Assembly (NCBI RefSeq): GCF_030818955.1
Contig: NZ_JAUTBF010000001.1
Location: 620,001-684,000, forward strand
Origin: Microbacterium trichothecenolyticum
Lineage (GTDB): Bacteria > Actinomycetota > Actinomycetes > Actinomycetales > Microbacteriaceae
DNA length: 64,000 nt
Reading direction: 5' to 3'
Below the pieces are notes generated by a model. It saw nothing but the letters and a program-made list of their open reading frames with translations. It did no database searches and had not been told where the DNA came from. Positions 8,133-16,659 of this stretch are shown here, one piece after another (the first letter of the stretch is position 1; the number at the start of each line of letters is the position of its first letter). The position numbers and the translations under genes were made by a program.

Positions 8133-9401
8133 ATGGCACGCATCGGTGAGAGCGCCGACCTGTTCAAGTGCTCCTTCTGTGGCAAGAGCCAGAAGCAGGT
8201 ACAGCAACTCATCGCCGGTCCCGGTGTGTACATCTGCGACGAGTGCGTCGAGTTGTGCAACGAGATCATCGAAGAACGCATGGCCGAGTCCTCGGCCGGC
8301 GAGGTCGCCGAGTTCGATCTGCCCAAGCCCCGCGAGATCTTCTCGTTCCTCGAGGAGTACGTCGTCGGTCAGGAACCCGCCAAGCGCGCCCTCGCCGTCG
8401 CCGTCTACAACCACTACAAGCGCGTGCGCTCGCACGGAACGCTGCAGACGGCCGAGGCTCGGGCCGAAGAGATCGACATCGCCAAGAGCAACATCCTGCT
8501 GCTCGGTCCGACCGGGTGCGGCAAGACCTACCTGGCGCAGACCCTCGCGAAGCGCCTCAACGTGCCCTTCGCGGTCGCGGATGCCACGGCTCTCACCGAG
8601 GCGGGATACGTCGGCGAAGACGTCGAGAACATCCTGTTGAAGCTGCTCCAGGCGGCCGATTTCGATGTCAAGCGTGCCGAAACCGGCATCATCTACATCG
8701 ACGAGGTCGACAAGATCGCCCGTAAGGCCGAGAACCCCTCGATCACGCGCGACGTGTCCGGCGAGGGCGTGCAGCAGGCGCTGCTGAAGATCCTCGAGGG
8801 CACGGTGGCCTCCGTTCCTCCGCAGGGGGGACGCAAGCACCCCCACCAGGAGTTCATCCAGATCGACACGACGAACGTCCTGTTCATCGTCGCCGGTGCC
8901 TTCGCGGGCCTGGAGGAGATCATCTCTGCGCGCGTCGGCAAGCACGGCGTCGGCTTCGGTGCCCCGCTGCACCGCAAGGAGGACGCCCCCGACCTCTTCA
9001 GCGAGGCGCTGCCGGAAGACTTGCACAAGTTCGGTCTCATCCCCGAGTTCATCGGACGCCTGCCCGTCGTGGCATCCGTCTCGCCGCTCGACCAGGACGC
9101 GCTGATGGAGATCCTCACGGCGCCGCGGAACGCGCTCGTCAAGCAGTACCAGCGCATGTTCGAACTCGACGGCGTGCAACTGGAGTTCGACGAGGACGCC
9201 CTGCGCGCGATCGCCGACCTCGCTGTCGCCCGCAAGACCGGCGCCCGGGGCCTCCGCGCGATCCTCGAAGACGTGCTCGGCCCCATCATGTTCGACGTGC
9301 CCTCGGCCGACGACATCGCCAAGGTGATCATCACGCGGGCCGCCGTCGAAGACGGCGCGCAGCCGACGATCGTGCTCGCGCAGAAGCGTCGCAGCGCCTG
9401 A
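8133..9401 (+). CDS. clpX: ATP-dependent Clp protease ATP-binding subunit ClpX
   Basis: The 422-residue AAA+ unfoldase begins with a C4 zinc-binding domain (Cys13, Cys16, Cys35, Cys38) that binds adaptors and substrates. Walker A is GPTGCGKT, Walker B is [10 protein letters not shown], and [11 protein letters not shown] is the sensor/arginine region. It feeds substrates to ClpP. ATG 8133 lies 5 bases after GGAGGA (8121-8126). TTGACG at 8069-8074 and TAGGCT/TACACA near 8085-8100 may form its own promoter in the 247-base gap after the clpP terminator. Confidence 0.97.
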   Translation: MARIGESADLFKCSFCGKSQKQVQQLIAGPGVYICDECVELCNEIIEERMAESSAGEVAEFDLPKPREIFSFLEEYVVGQEPAKRALAVAVYNHYKRVRSHGTLQTAEARAEEIDIAKSNILLLGPTGCGKTYLAQTLAKRLNVPFAVADATALTEAGYVGEDVENILLKLLQAADFDVKRAETGIIYIDEVDKIARKAENPSITRDVSGEGVQQALLKILEGTVASVPPQGGRKHPHQEFIQIDTTNVLFIVAGAFAGLEEIISARVGKHGVGFGAPLHRKEDAPDLFSEALPEDLHKFGLIPEFIGRLPVVASVSPLDQDALMEILTAPRNALVKQYQRMFELDGVQLEFDEDALRAIADLAVARKTGARGLRAILEDVLGPIMFDVPSADDIAKVIITRAAVEDGAQPTIVLAQKRRSA

Positions 9402-9403
9402 TG

Positions 9404-9441
9404 CCGTGCGTGCCCGGCGGCTGAGCCGAGGGCACGCACGG
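9404..9441. terminator. Bidirectional terminator between clpX and dcp
   Basis: CCGTGCGTGCCC (9404-9415) pairs perfectly with GGGCACGCACGG (9430-9441), with a small nested GGC/GCC hairpin in the loop. The two flanking genes converge here. Confidence 0.75.
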
Positions 9442-9448
9442 CGCCGCG

Positions 9449-11500
9449 TCAGCCGGTAAGACCTCGCCGCTCCAGCAGCGGCTGGATCTCGGCATCCCGG
9501 CCCCGGAAGTCGCGATAGGCCGCGAGAGGATCGCCGGAACCGCCGACGCCCAGCAGGCGCTGGCGGAACCGGTCGCCGTTCGCGAGGGTGAGACCGCCGT
9601 TCTCGCGGAACCACTCCACCGTGTCGGCGTCGAGCACCTCGCTCCAGATGTAGGAGTAGTAGCCCGCGCTGTAGCCGCCCGAGAAGACGTGGGCGAAGTA
9701 CGTCGAGGAGTAGCGGGTGGGCACCGCGGGGTTGTCGAGCCCGATGTCCGCGAGGGCCGCGGCCTCGAACGCGGCGACGTCGATCTCTTCCGACGCGTCG
9801 TCGACGGACAGGCCGTGCCAGGCCTGGTCGATCCAGGATGCCGCGAGGTACTCGCTCGTGGCGAAGCCCTGATTGAACGCCTCCGAGGCGTGCAGGCGCT
9901 CGACGACATCGTCGGGGAGCGGCTCGCCGGTCTCGATGTGGCGGGCGTAGTTCGCCAGGATCTCGGGCCAGAGGATCCACATCTCGTTCACCTGGCTGGG
10001 GAATTCGACGAAGTCGCGGTGGACGGCGGTGCCGGCGAAGTGCGGATAGGTCACGGTGGCGAAGAGGCCGTGCAGGGCGTGCCCGAACTCGTGGAAGAGC
10101 GTGGTCACCTCGTCGAGCGTCAGAAGCGTGGGGGTGCCCGGCGCCGGCTTGTTCACGTTGAGGTTGTTCGCCACCACCGGCGCGGTCCCTCGCAGCCGGG
10201 ACTGCGTGACGAGGGAGTTCATCCAGGCCCCGCCGCGCTTGGTGTCGCGCGTGTACAGGTCGAGGAGGAACAGTCCGAGCTCGCTGCCGTCGGCGTTGTG
10301 CACCTCGAAGACGCGCACGTCGGGGTGATAGCCCTGCAGATCGTGACGCTCGGTGATGCGGATGCCATACAGCTGCTCGGCGGCGAAGAACACGCCGTCG
10401 CGCAGCACGCGCTCGGCCTCGAACCAGGGCCGCAGTGCGGCACGATCGAGGTCGTACTCGGCCGCACGGACCTTCTCGGTGTAAAAGGCCCAGTCGTGCG
10501 CCTCGACCTGGATGCCATCGGCCTCGGCGATGCGCTGCAGCGCCGCCTGCTCGGCTCGGGCGTTGGCCGCGGCGGGGAGGGCGAGCCGGCGGAGAAGGTC
10601 GTGCACGGCCTCCGGCGAGCCGGCCGTCTGATCGGCGAGGATCGCCGCGGCGTGCGAGGGGTAGCCGAGGAGCGCCGCCCGCTCGGCGCGGAGGCGGACG
10701 ATCTCGCGCAGGACGGCGCGATTGTCGTGCTCGTTGCCGCGGGCAGCCCGCGAACGCGACGCGTCGAGCAGGCGCCGGCGGCTTTCGCGGTTCGTCAACG
10801 ACGCGAGGTACGGGTGGCCCGTGTACAGCGTCAGGGTGACCACGTAACGCCCGTCGAGGCCGCGCGTCGTGGCCGCCTGCGCCGCGGCCGACAACTCGCC
10901 GTCGCCGAGTCCGTCGAGCTCGTCGGCGTCGTCGAACACCACGGCGAGATCATTCGTGTCGGCGAGGAGATTCTTCTCGAACGTCGTCGTGAGCACGGAC
11001 AGACGTTGATTGAGATCGGTCAGGCGCTCTTTCTGTTCGTCGTCGAGCCCCGCGCCGGCCAACGACATCTCGCGGTGGTGACGCTCGACGAGGTAGCGGC
11101 TCTCGGCATCCAGATCGAGTTGATCGAGGCGCGCGTGCAGGTCCGCGATACGCGCGTAGAGGGCCGCGTCGAGCTGAATGGCGTCGCGGTGCGCCGCCAT
11201 GAGCGGGGCGAGCTCCTCTTCGATCGCCTGGATGTCGGCGGTCCCGTCGGCGGAGGTGACGGTGTAGAACGTGCGAGCGACGCGGTCGAGAAGCGCTCCG
11301 CTGCGCTCGAGGGCGACGAGCGTGTTCTCGAAAGTGGGCTCCTCGGTCTGCGCGGTGATCGCGGCGACCTCAGCACGGTGGGCGGCGAACGCCTCGTGGA
11401 AGGCGGGGAGGTAGTGCTCGGACCGGATGCTGCCGTACGGCGGCAGGCCGTAGGGGAGAGCGGGCGGTGAGAGGAGGGGATTGGTCACGGCATCCGTCAT
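9449..11500 (-). CDS. dcp: Peptidyl-dipeptidase, M3 (Dcp/thimet) family
   Basis: The 683-residue protein is a cytoplasmic zinc metallopeptidase of the Dcp type that removes dipeptides or clears oligopeptides. The zinc motif HEFGH is in TLFHEFGHALHGLF. Its length matches the family (about 680). It starts at ATG 11500 (MTDAVTNPLLSPPALPYG), the canonical N-terminus. A TAnnnT hexamer (TACGCT, 11512-11507) sits 6 bases before the start, so the mRNA is probably leaderless. The divergent ArsR-type gene and its operators overlap this promoter and probably regulate it. Confidence 0.93.
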   Translation of the reverse strand: MTDAVTNPLLSPPALPYGLPPYGSIRSEHYLPAFHEAFAAHRAEVAAITAQTEEPTFENTLVALERSGALLDRVARTFYTVTSADGTADIQAIEEELAPLMAAHRDAIQLDAALYARIADLHARLDQLDLDAESRYLVERHHREMSLAGAGLDDEQKERLTDLNQRLSVLTTTFEKNLLADTNDLAVVFDDADELDGLGDGELSAAAQAATTRGLDGRYVVTLTLYTGHPYLASLTNRESRRRLLDASRSRAARGNEHDNRAVLREIVRLRAERAALLGYPSHAAAILADQTAGSPEAVHDLLRRLALPAAANARAEQAALQRIAEADGIQVEAHDWAFYTEKVRAAEYDLDRAALRPWFEAERVLRDGVFFAAEQLYGIRITERHDLQGYHPDVRVFEVHNADGSELGLFLLDLYTRDTKRGGAWMNSLVTQSRLRGTAPVVANNLNVNKPAPGTPTLLTLDEVTTLFHEFGHALHGLFATVTYPHFAGTAVHRDFVEFPSQVNEMWILWPEILANYARHIETGEPLPDDVVERLHASEAFNQGFATSEYLAASWIDQAWHGLSVDDASEEIDVAAFEAAALADIGLDNPAVPTRYSSTYFAHVFSGGYSAGYYSYIWSEVLDADTVEWFRENGGLTLANGDRFRQRLLGVGGSGDPLAAYRDFRGRDAEIQPLLERRGLTG

Positions 11501-11533
11501 GCATCCAGCGTATCCATGCGATCGGAGGGAGGC

Positions 11534-11551
11534 TGCAAAGAAGTGTTTGCA
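11534..11551. promoter_or_regulatory. Operator 1 of the dcp/arsR-like divergent promoter
   Basis: TGCAAA-N6-TTTGCA. Its TGCAAA half begins about 22 bases upstream of the dcp -10, so it covers the expected dcp -35 region. Its right half overlaps TTGCAT (11548-11553), placed 16 bases before the arsR-like gene's -10. Confidence 0.75.
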
Positions 11552-11561
11552 TTCAGGGCAT

Positions 11562-11579
11562 TGCAAAGATATCTTTGCA
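11562..11579. promoter_or_regulatory. Operator 2, perfect 18-bp palindrome over the arsR-like -10
   Basis: TGCAAAGATATCTTTGCA is perfectly palindromic and repeats the half-sites of operator 1, centre-to-centre 28 bp. The -10 hexamer TATCTT (11570-11575) lies inside it, 6 bases before ATG 11582. This is what an autorepressed leaderless gene would look like. Confidence 0.82.
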
Positions 11580-11581
11580 TC

Positions 11582-12172
11582 ATGACCGAACAGGATCCCC
11601 GGGAACGCGTCCTCGACGCGGGCGCGCTCCGTGCCCTCGCGCATCCGCTGCGCGTACGGCTCTTCGATCTGCTCAGCCAGTACGGCGCGCAGACGGCCAG
11701 CGGCCTGGCGGCCCTGACGGGGGAGTCGACAGGAGCGACGAGCTACCACCTTCGTACCCTCGCCCGACACGATCTGATTCGTGAGGTCGAGGGGCGGGGG
11801 ACGGCGCGCGAGCGCTGGTGGGAGCGCCCCGTGGGAGCGGTCGCGCTGTCGAATCCCGAGCTCGTCGAGACGCCTGCCGGCCGCGCCGTCCAGGAGGCGG
11901 TGGCGAGCGAGACACTGACCCTGCGTCAGGAGCAGCTCATGCGATTCGTGCGCGACGGGTGGGAGGAGACCGCCGAGTGGCGCGAAGCCACCCTCATCTC
12001 GACCGCCAGCGCGCGCTTGACCGCCGCCCAGATGGCCGAGCTCAGCGCTCGGCTTCAAGCCGTCATCAACGAGACGGTCGCCCAGTACCGCCACCAGACC
12101 GGGGACGACGTGCGCGTGGTGTCGATGCGCGCCGACGTCTTCCCCCTGCCCGCCCGAGGAGCCTCATCATGA
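11582..12172 (+). CDS. ArsR-family (winged-helix) transcriptional repressor
   Basis: The 196-residue protein has an ArsR/HTH_20 winged helix at its N-terminus (ALRALAHPLRVRLFDLLSQYG, written here as ALRALAHPLRVRL and FDLLSQYG, then TASGLAALTGESTGATSYHLRTL) and a longer helical C-terminal domain of unknown ligand. No cysteine metal-site is seen. It is divergent from dcp, has two TGCAAA-N6-TTTGCA operators at its promoter, and ends in an ATGA overlap with the small gene downstream. It probably represses itself and dcp. Confidence 0.87.
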   Translation: MTEQDPRERVLDAGALRALAHPLRVRLFDLLSQYGAQTASGLAALTGESTGATSYHLRTLARHDLIREVEGRGTARERWWERPVGAVALSNPELVETPAGRAVQEAVASETLTLRQEQLMRFVRDGWEETAEWREATLISTASARLTAAQMAELSARLQAVINETVAQYRHQTGDDVRVVSMRADVFPLPARGASS

Positions 12173-12393
12173 GCACATTGACCGCGCCGTTGAACACGAC
12201 CGCACGACGAGCACTCGCGCCCACCGCCGTCGATCGAGCACTGCTCGTCCTCTCGCGCGTGCTCGCGCGGACCGCTGAAGCGCGCATGCAGCGGCGAGCG
12301 ACGCGCCGCCTCGACGATGAGGTCCGTCGCGTCGCGCGCGAGAGCGGGCGTTCCCCGATGGCCGAAGCCGAGTTCGCACTCCGGGTGCGCTGA
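12169..12393 (+). CDS. Small basic protein of unknown function, coupled to the ArsR-like regulator
   Basis: The 74-residue protein (MSTLTAPLNTTARRALAP..) starts in an ATGA overlap with the regulator's stop, so translation is probably coupled. It is rich in Arg and Ala with a predicted helix (RALLVLSRVLARTAEARMQRRATRR) that I show only partly as RALLVLSRVLARTAEAR. No membrane segment or motif is recognised. It ends just at a hairpin. Overlap with the regulator and normal codon use support it as real; no function can be assigned. Confidence 0.65.
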   Translation: MSTLTAPLNTTARRALAPTAVDRALLVLSRVLARTAEARMQRRATRRLDDEVRRVARESGRSPMAEAEFALRVR

Positions 12394-12426
12394 CGGCGTG
12401 CGGGTATGTCGCCGCCGCCGTCAGCG
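12388..12426 (+). terminator. Hairpin terminator after the ArsR-like operon
   Basis: CGCTGACGGCG (12388-12398) pairs perfectly with CGCCGTCAGCG (12416-12426), loop 17 nt. The stop codon of the small gene lies in the left arm. No T-tract follows. The converging gene at 12441 could use the same hairpin. Confidence 0.6.
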
Positions 12427-12440
12427 GCCCGGGCTGTCGC

Positions 12441-12691
12441 TCAGGCGAATTCGTCGCCCTCGTCGTACCGCACGACGACCTCGCGCCCGAGGCCTCCTGC
12501 GTCACGATCACCCCGGTGTCGAGCTCGGCGACCGCGCGCCCCTCGAGGAACGTCAGCGTCCAGCGGGGCGCCGGGGCGCTGAGTCCATCCGGATTCAGCG
12601 CCTCTTCGACGGCGGCGATCTGCGCGTGCAGCGCTGCCGGCACGGCGGCGGGCGGCTGCTCGCCGGCGGTCCAACGGGTTCCGAGTTGCAT
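12441..12691 (-). CDS. Small conserved actinobacterial protein, frameshifted
   Basis: Reading from ATG 12691 gives MQLGTRWTAGEQPPAAVPAA.. to TGVIVTQEA; the natural ending GLGREVVVRYDEGDEFA then appears in another frame and stops at 12441. One missing G near 12502 (VTQEGLGREVV expected) explains both parts, giving an 83-residue protein. The start overlaps the valS stop by one base (TGATG), so the gene is in the valS operon. The function is unknown. The clean restoration by one base suggests a sequencing or assembly error and not decay. Confidence 0.72.
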
Positions 12692-15258
12692 CAGGCCTCC
12701 TGGGGTGCGAACACGATGTCGGTGACGGCGGTGGTGTCGGCCGAGACGAAGGTGATCGTCTCGATTCGGCCGACGGCGCTCAGGTCGCCCTCGGCGAGAC
12801 GAAGAGCCTCAACGCTCGGTCCTGCCACGGTGAGCGAGGTCACGGGCGTCTTCTGCGAGGCCTTCGCCTCGGTCTTCGCGCGACGGATGCCGATCAGTGC
12901 CTCGCTCACGGCGGTGAGCACTGACGTGTCGCCCTGGATCCCCAGCGGGGTCGGCCACGCGGCGGTGTGCACCGAGCCCTCTTCGAACCACGACCACACC
13001 TCTTCCGCGGCGAAAGACAGCACGGGCGCGAACAGACGCACGAGTGTCGACAAGGCCGTGCGGAGGGCGAGCGCCGCCGACGCCTGGCCGACGTCGGTCT
13101 GGTCGTAGGCGCGTTCCTTGACGAGCTCGAGGTAGTCGTCGCAGAACGTCCAGAAGAACGATTCGGTGATCTCCAGCGCCCGCGCGTGGTCGTACGCCTC
13201 GAAGGCGGCGGTGGCGTCGGCGATCACGGCATCCAGGGTCGCGAGCATCGACGCGTCGAGCGCGTGCGTCACCTCGGCGCCCTCCGGCACGAGGAACGAC
13301 AGCACGAACTTCGCCGCGTTCAGCAGCTTGATCGCGAGGCGCCGGCCGATCTTCACCTGCGTCGGGTTCTGCGGGTCGAAGGCCGCGTCGGTGCCGAGAC
13401 GGCTGGACGCCGACCAGTAACGCACGGCGTCGGAGCCGTGCTGCTTCAGGATGTCGGCGGGCGTGACCACGTTGCCCTTCGACTTCGACATCTTCTTGCG
13501 GTCGGGGTCGACGATGAACCCCGAGATCGCGGCATCCGACCAGGGACTCCGATCGTCCTCCAGGGCGCTGCGCAGCATGGTCGAGAAGAGCCAGGTGCGG
13601 ATGATGTCCTGACCCTGCGGGCGCAGGTCGAACGGCGACACGAGGTTCCACAGCTCCTCGTCGCGCTGCCAGCCACCGGCCAGCTGCGGGGTGAGCGACG
13701 AGGTCGCCCACGTATCGAGGATGTCGCGCTCGGCGTCGAAACCGCCGGCCACGCCGCGCTGGTCCTCGGTGTAGCCCGGGGGCACGTCGGTGGTCGGGTC
13801 GACGGGGAGCGATGCGAGGTCGGGCGTGAGCACGCGGTCGTAGTCGCGTTCGCCGTTCTCATCCAGCGCGTACCAGACCGGGATCGGCACGCCGAAGAAG
13901 CGCTGGCGCGACACGAGCCAGTCGCCGGTGAGGCCGTTGGTCCAGTTCTCGAAGCGCACGCGCATGAAGTCCGGATGCCACGACATCTCGCGACCGAGCG
14001 AGATCAGGCGCTCGCGCAGCTCGGCATCCCGCGCGCCGTTGCGGATGTACCACTGGCGCGTCGACACGATCTCGAGCGGCCGGTCGCCCTTCTCGAAGAA
14101 CTTCACGGGGTGCGTGAAGGGCTTGGGGGCACCCTCCATGGCGCCGGACTCCTGCAGGAGTTCGACGATGCGCTTCTTGGCGCTGAACACCGTCTTGCCC
14201 GCGAGTTCGTCGTACGCCGCCTTCGCGGCATCCGTCACGATCACATCGGGGGCCTCGGCGACGATGCGGCCGTCCTTGCCGATGATCGTGCGGTTCGGCA
14301 GGTCGAGCTCGCGCCACCAGATGATGTCGGTCACGTCGCCGAAGGTGCAGATCATGGCGATGCCCGACCCCTTGTCCTTCTGCGCGAGCGGGTGGGCGAG
14401 CACCGGCACCTCGACGTCGAACAGGGGCGTGCGAACGGTCGTGCCGAACAGCGGCTGGTAGCGCTCGTCATCGGGATTCGCCACGAGCGCCACGCACGCG
14501 GGGAGCAGCTCGGGGCGGGTGGTCTCGATGAACACGTCGCCCGAGCCGTCGGTTTTGGCGAAGCCGACGCGGTGGTAGGCGGCGGGCTGGTCGCGGTCCT
14601 CGAGCTCGGCCTGAGCGATCGCGGAGCGGAAGTCCACGTCCCACAGCGTCGGCGCGAGCGCCTGATAGGCCTCGCCGCGCTCGATGTTGCGGAGGAACGC
14701 CAGCTGGCTCGTGCGGATCGAGTCGTCGGAGATGGTGCGGTAGGTCTGCGTCCAGTCGACGCTGAGACCGAGCTCGCGGAAGAGGTCTTCGAACTGCTTC
14801 TCGTCTTCGACGGTGAGCTGCTCGCACAGCTCGATGAAGTTGCGGCGGCTGATGGGCACCTGGTCGGCGGCCTTGCTGCTCTTGTTGTCGCCGCCCGCGA
14901 ACGGCGGGGTGAAGTCGGCGTCGTAGGGGAGCGAGGGGTCGCAGCGCACCCCGTAGTAGTTCTGCACGCGGCGCTCGGTGGGCAGGCCGTTGTCGTCCCA
15001 GCCCATGGGGTAGAACACCGTCTTGCCGCGCATGCGCTCGAAGCGCACCTTCACGTCGGTGTGCGTGAACGAGAACACGTGGCCGATGTGCAGGCTCCCG
15101 GATGCCGTCGGCGGCGGGGTGTCCACCGAGTACACGCCCTGGCGGCCGGCGTCGGCGGCGCGGAGGCGATCGAAGACGTACGTGCCGCGCTCGCGCCAGG
15201 CGGCATCCCACTTCTGCTCGAGGCCTTCCAGGGCGGGCTTGTCAGGGATCGTGGCCAT
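12691..15258 (-). CDS. valS: Valyl-tRNA synthetase
   Basis: The 855-residue class I aminoacyl-tRNA synthetase charges tRNA-Val. The HIGH motif is SGSLHIGHVFSFTH and the KMSKS motif is [13 protein letters not shown]. An editing (CP1) domain lies between them. The protein lacks a long C-terminal coiled-coil arm, like other short actinobacterial ValRS. ATG 15258 (MATIPDKPALEGLEQKWD) has GAGGAG 8-9 bases upstream. The next gene overlaps its stop by one base. Confidence 0.96.
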   Translation of the reverse strand: MATIPDKPALEGLEQKWDAAWRERGTYVFDRLRAADAGRQGVYSVDTPPPTASGSLHIGHVFSFTHTDVKVRFERMRGKTVFYPMGWDDNGLPTERRVQNYYGVRCDPSLPYDADFTPPFAGGDNKSSKAADQVPISRRNFIELCEQLTVEDEKQFEDLFRELGLSVDWTQTYRTISDDSIRTSQLAFLRNIERGEAYQALAPTLWDVDFRSAIAQAELEDRDQPAAYHRVGFAKTDGSGDVFIETTRPELLPACVALVANPDDERYQPLFGTTVRTPLFDVEVPVLAHPLAQKDKGSGIAMICTFGDVTDIIWWRELDLPNRTIIGKDGRIVAEAPDVIVTDAAKAAYDELAGKTVFSAKKRIVELLQESGAMEGAPKPFTHPVKFFEKGDRPLEIVSTRQWYIRNGARDAELRERLISLGREMSWHPDFMRVRFENWTNGLTGDWLVSRQRFFGVPIPVWYALDENGERDYDRVLTPDLASLPVDPTTDVPPGYTEDQRGVAGGFDAERDILDTWATSSLTPQLAGGWQRDEELWNLVSPFDLRPQGQDIIRTWLFSTMLRSALEDDRSPWSDAAISGFIVDPDRKKMSKSKGNVVTPADILKQHGSDAVRYWSASSRLGTDAAFDPQNPTQVKIGRRLAIKLLNAAKFVLSFLVPEGAEVTHALDASMLATLDAVIADATAAFEAYDHARALEITESFFWTFCDDYLELVKERAYDQTDVGQASAALALRTALSTLVRLFAPVLSFAAEEVWSWFEEGSVHTAAWPTPLGIQGDTSVLTAVSEALIGIRRAKTEAKASQKTPVTSLTVAGPSVEALRLAEGDLSAVGRIETITFVSADTTAVTDIVFAPQEA

Positions 15259-15388
15259 GGGGGTACTCCTCGAGCGATATGGGCGGCACTGTGTGAGCGT
15301 GCCTGATGGGTATGGCATCCATCGTATCCGGCCGGGCCGGTCGTGTCGGGGCGCCGCGGGCGCGAGGTCGTTTTGCGCGGGGGCGTCT

Positions 15389-15472
15389 GCGCGCAAAGTC
15401 GGCGATGCGCATAATCTCCGGTGATTCGGGGCCTTGCGGGCAGAGGATGTGCGCATCGCGGAGTTTCTGTGC
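15389..15472. repeat. Dispersed intergenic inverted repeat, locus A
   Basis: The left arm GCGCAAAGTCGGCGATGCG (with CATA following) is mirrored by TGTGCGCATCGCGGAG with TTTCTGTGC at 15449-15472. It lies in the 304-base gap 15259-15562 between valS and the DUF559 gene; the rest of that gap is GC-rich with no gene I can support. The same two arms occur at 16498-16582. Confidence 0.75.
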
Positions 15473-15562
15473 TCGGTCCCGCCTGTCCTGCACAGGACCC
15501 GATTTCTCCACAGGCGTGACGCGGCGCCTCGGCGGCGCGTACTCGTCACCCAGCATGTGGTC

Positions 15563-16402
15563 ATGCAGATCGATCGAGCGCGCGCCGTCGCCGACCGTGT
15601 CGCCGCACTCGGCGGCGTGGCGCGACCGACGCGACTGGTCCGCGAAGGCCATGGTCGTCGTCAGATCGCGGATGCCGTCTCCCGGGGACTCGTGACGCGG
15701 GTACGGCGCGACTGGATCGCGAGCCCCGATGCCGACGAGTATTTGATCGCGGCGGCGAGAACGGGGACCGTCGTCTCGTGCATCACGGCTGCGGAGCGCC
15801 TCGGGCTGTGGGTGCATGAGCGCCCCGATCGTCCACATGTCGCTTACCCCGGACGGGGGAAGCCGGTGCCGACGGTGGCGGTCGTGCACTGGCAGCGCGC
15901 GATCGTCCCGCGGCATCCGGATGTCCTCGAAGACGGCATCGAGAACGTGCTCATGACCGTGGCCGCGTGCCGGCCGTACGAAGAAGCCCGCGCGGTGTGG
16001 GAGTCGGCCCTGAACAAGCGACTCGTCGACCGTCGCCGGCTGGAACGGCTGCCCTGGGTGGGCACCGCAAGCCGTCTCGCGACGGAGGTGACGCCCTGGG
16101 CGGACTCCGGGCTCGAGACGTACTTCCCCGTGCGTCTGCGCTGGATCGGGCTGCCGATCCGACCGCAGATCTGGATCGACGGTCACCGGGTGGATTTCCT
16201 CATCGGTGACCGGCTCGTGGTCCAGATCGACGGCGGTCACCACGTCGGCCCGCAACGGTCGGAGGACATCCGGCACGATGCCGCGCTCATGTTGCTCGGG
16301 TACCACGTCATCCGGGTGAGCTACGACCAGGTGATGCACCGATGGCACGAGATACAGGAGCAGATCATGCAGGCGGTGGCGCAGGGGTTGCACCGGGCAT
16401 GA
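15563..16402 (+). CDS. DUF559-type endonuclease-like protein with N-terminal wHTH (AbiEi-like)
   Basis: The 279-residue protein starts at ATG 15563 (MQIDRARAVADRVAALGGVA). The N-terminal 80 residues look like the AbiEi-type winged helix (RLVREGHGRRQIADAVSRG), and the C-terminal third has the Vsr/DUF559 PD-(D/E)XK pattern: WIDGHRVDFLIGDRLVVQIDGGHH. These proteins are common in actinobacteria, often in many copies. Family knowledge suggests nuclease or DNA-binding activity; no toxin partner is adjacent. Flanked on both sides by the same inverted-repeat family. Confidence 0.8.
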   Translation: MQIDRARAVADRVAALGGVARPTRLVREGHGRRQIADAVSRGLVTRVRRDWIASPDADEYLIAAARTGTVVSCITAAERLGLWVHERPDRPHVAYPGRGKPVPTVAVVHWQRAIVPRHPDVLEDGIENVLMTVAACRPYEEARAVWESALNKRLVDRRRLERLPWVGTASRLATEVTPWADSGLETYFPVRLRWIGLPIRPQIWIDGHRVDFLIGDRLVVQIDGGHHVGPQRSEDIRHDAALMLLGYHVIRVSYDQVMHRWHEIQEQIMQAVAQGLHRA

Positions 16403-16497
16403 CGCTCGCGAAGCTCCGCGCCCGCGTGGAGGCACGGGATGTCGAGACGCCCGGTGATGCGCGCGGGCACGAAAACCCGCACGCGGGGGTGAGCGCC

Positions 16498-16582
16498 GCG
16501 CACAAAGTCCGCGATGTGCGCATAGTCAGTGGGGTGTGGCGGATGCCGACGGAGGTTGTGCGCATCGCGGAGCGTGTGCGCG
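16498..16582. repeat. Dispersed intergenic inverted repeat, locus B
   Basis: GCGCACAAAGTCCGCGATG..GCGCATAGTC on the left and TTGTGCGCATCGCGGAG..TGTGCGC on the right (16556-16582) repeat the arms of locus A about 1.1 kb away. The arms can pair to give a long imperfect hairpin. It lies in the 257-base gap upstream of the peptide transporter. Confidence 0.78.
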
Positions 16583-16659
16583 CGCTCGCGTTTTCACACC
16601 CGGTACAGAAACCGAAGGTAGGCTGGAGATTCCCCCACCACACACCCAGAGGTTGCTCC

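Noticed and set aside
9689..11470. A 593-residue open frame on the plus strand opposite dcp
   Set aside because: A high-GC shadow of the M3 peptidase gene; no start signal and no recognisable domain.
12967..15306. A 779-residue open frame on the plus strand opposite valS
   Set aside because: It is the mirror of the valS codons; composition is Arg/Val/Gly-rich without domains, and valS is unmistakable on the other strand.
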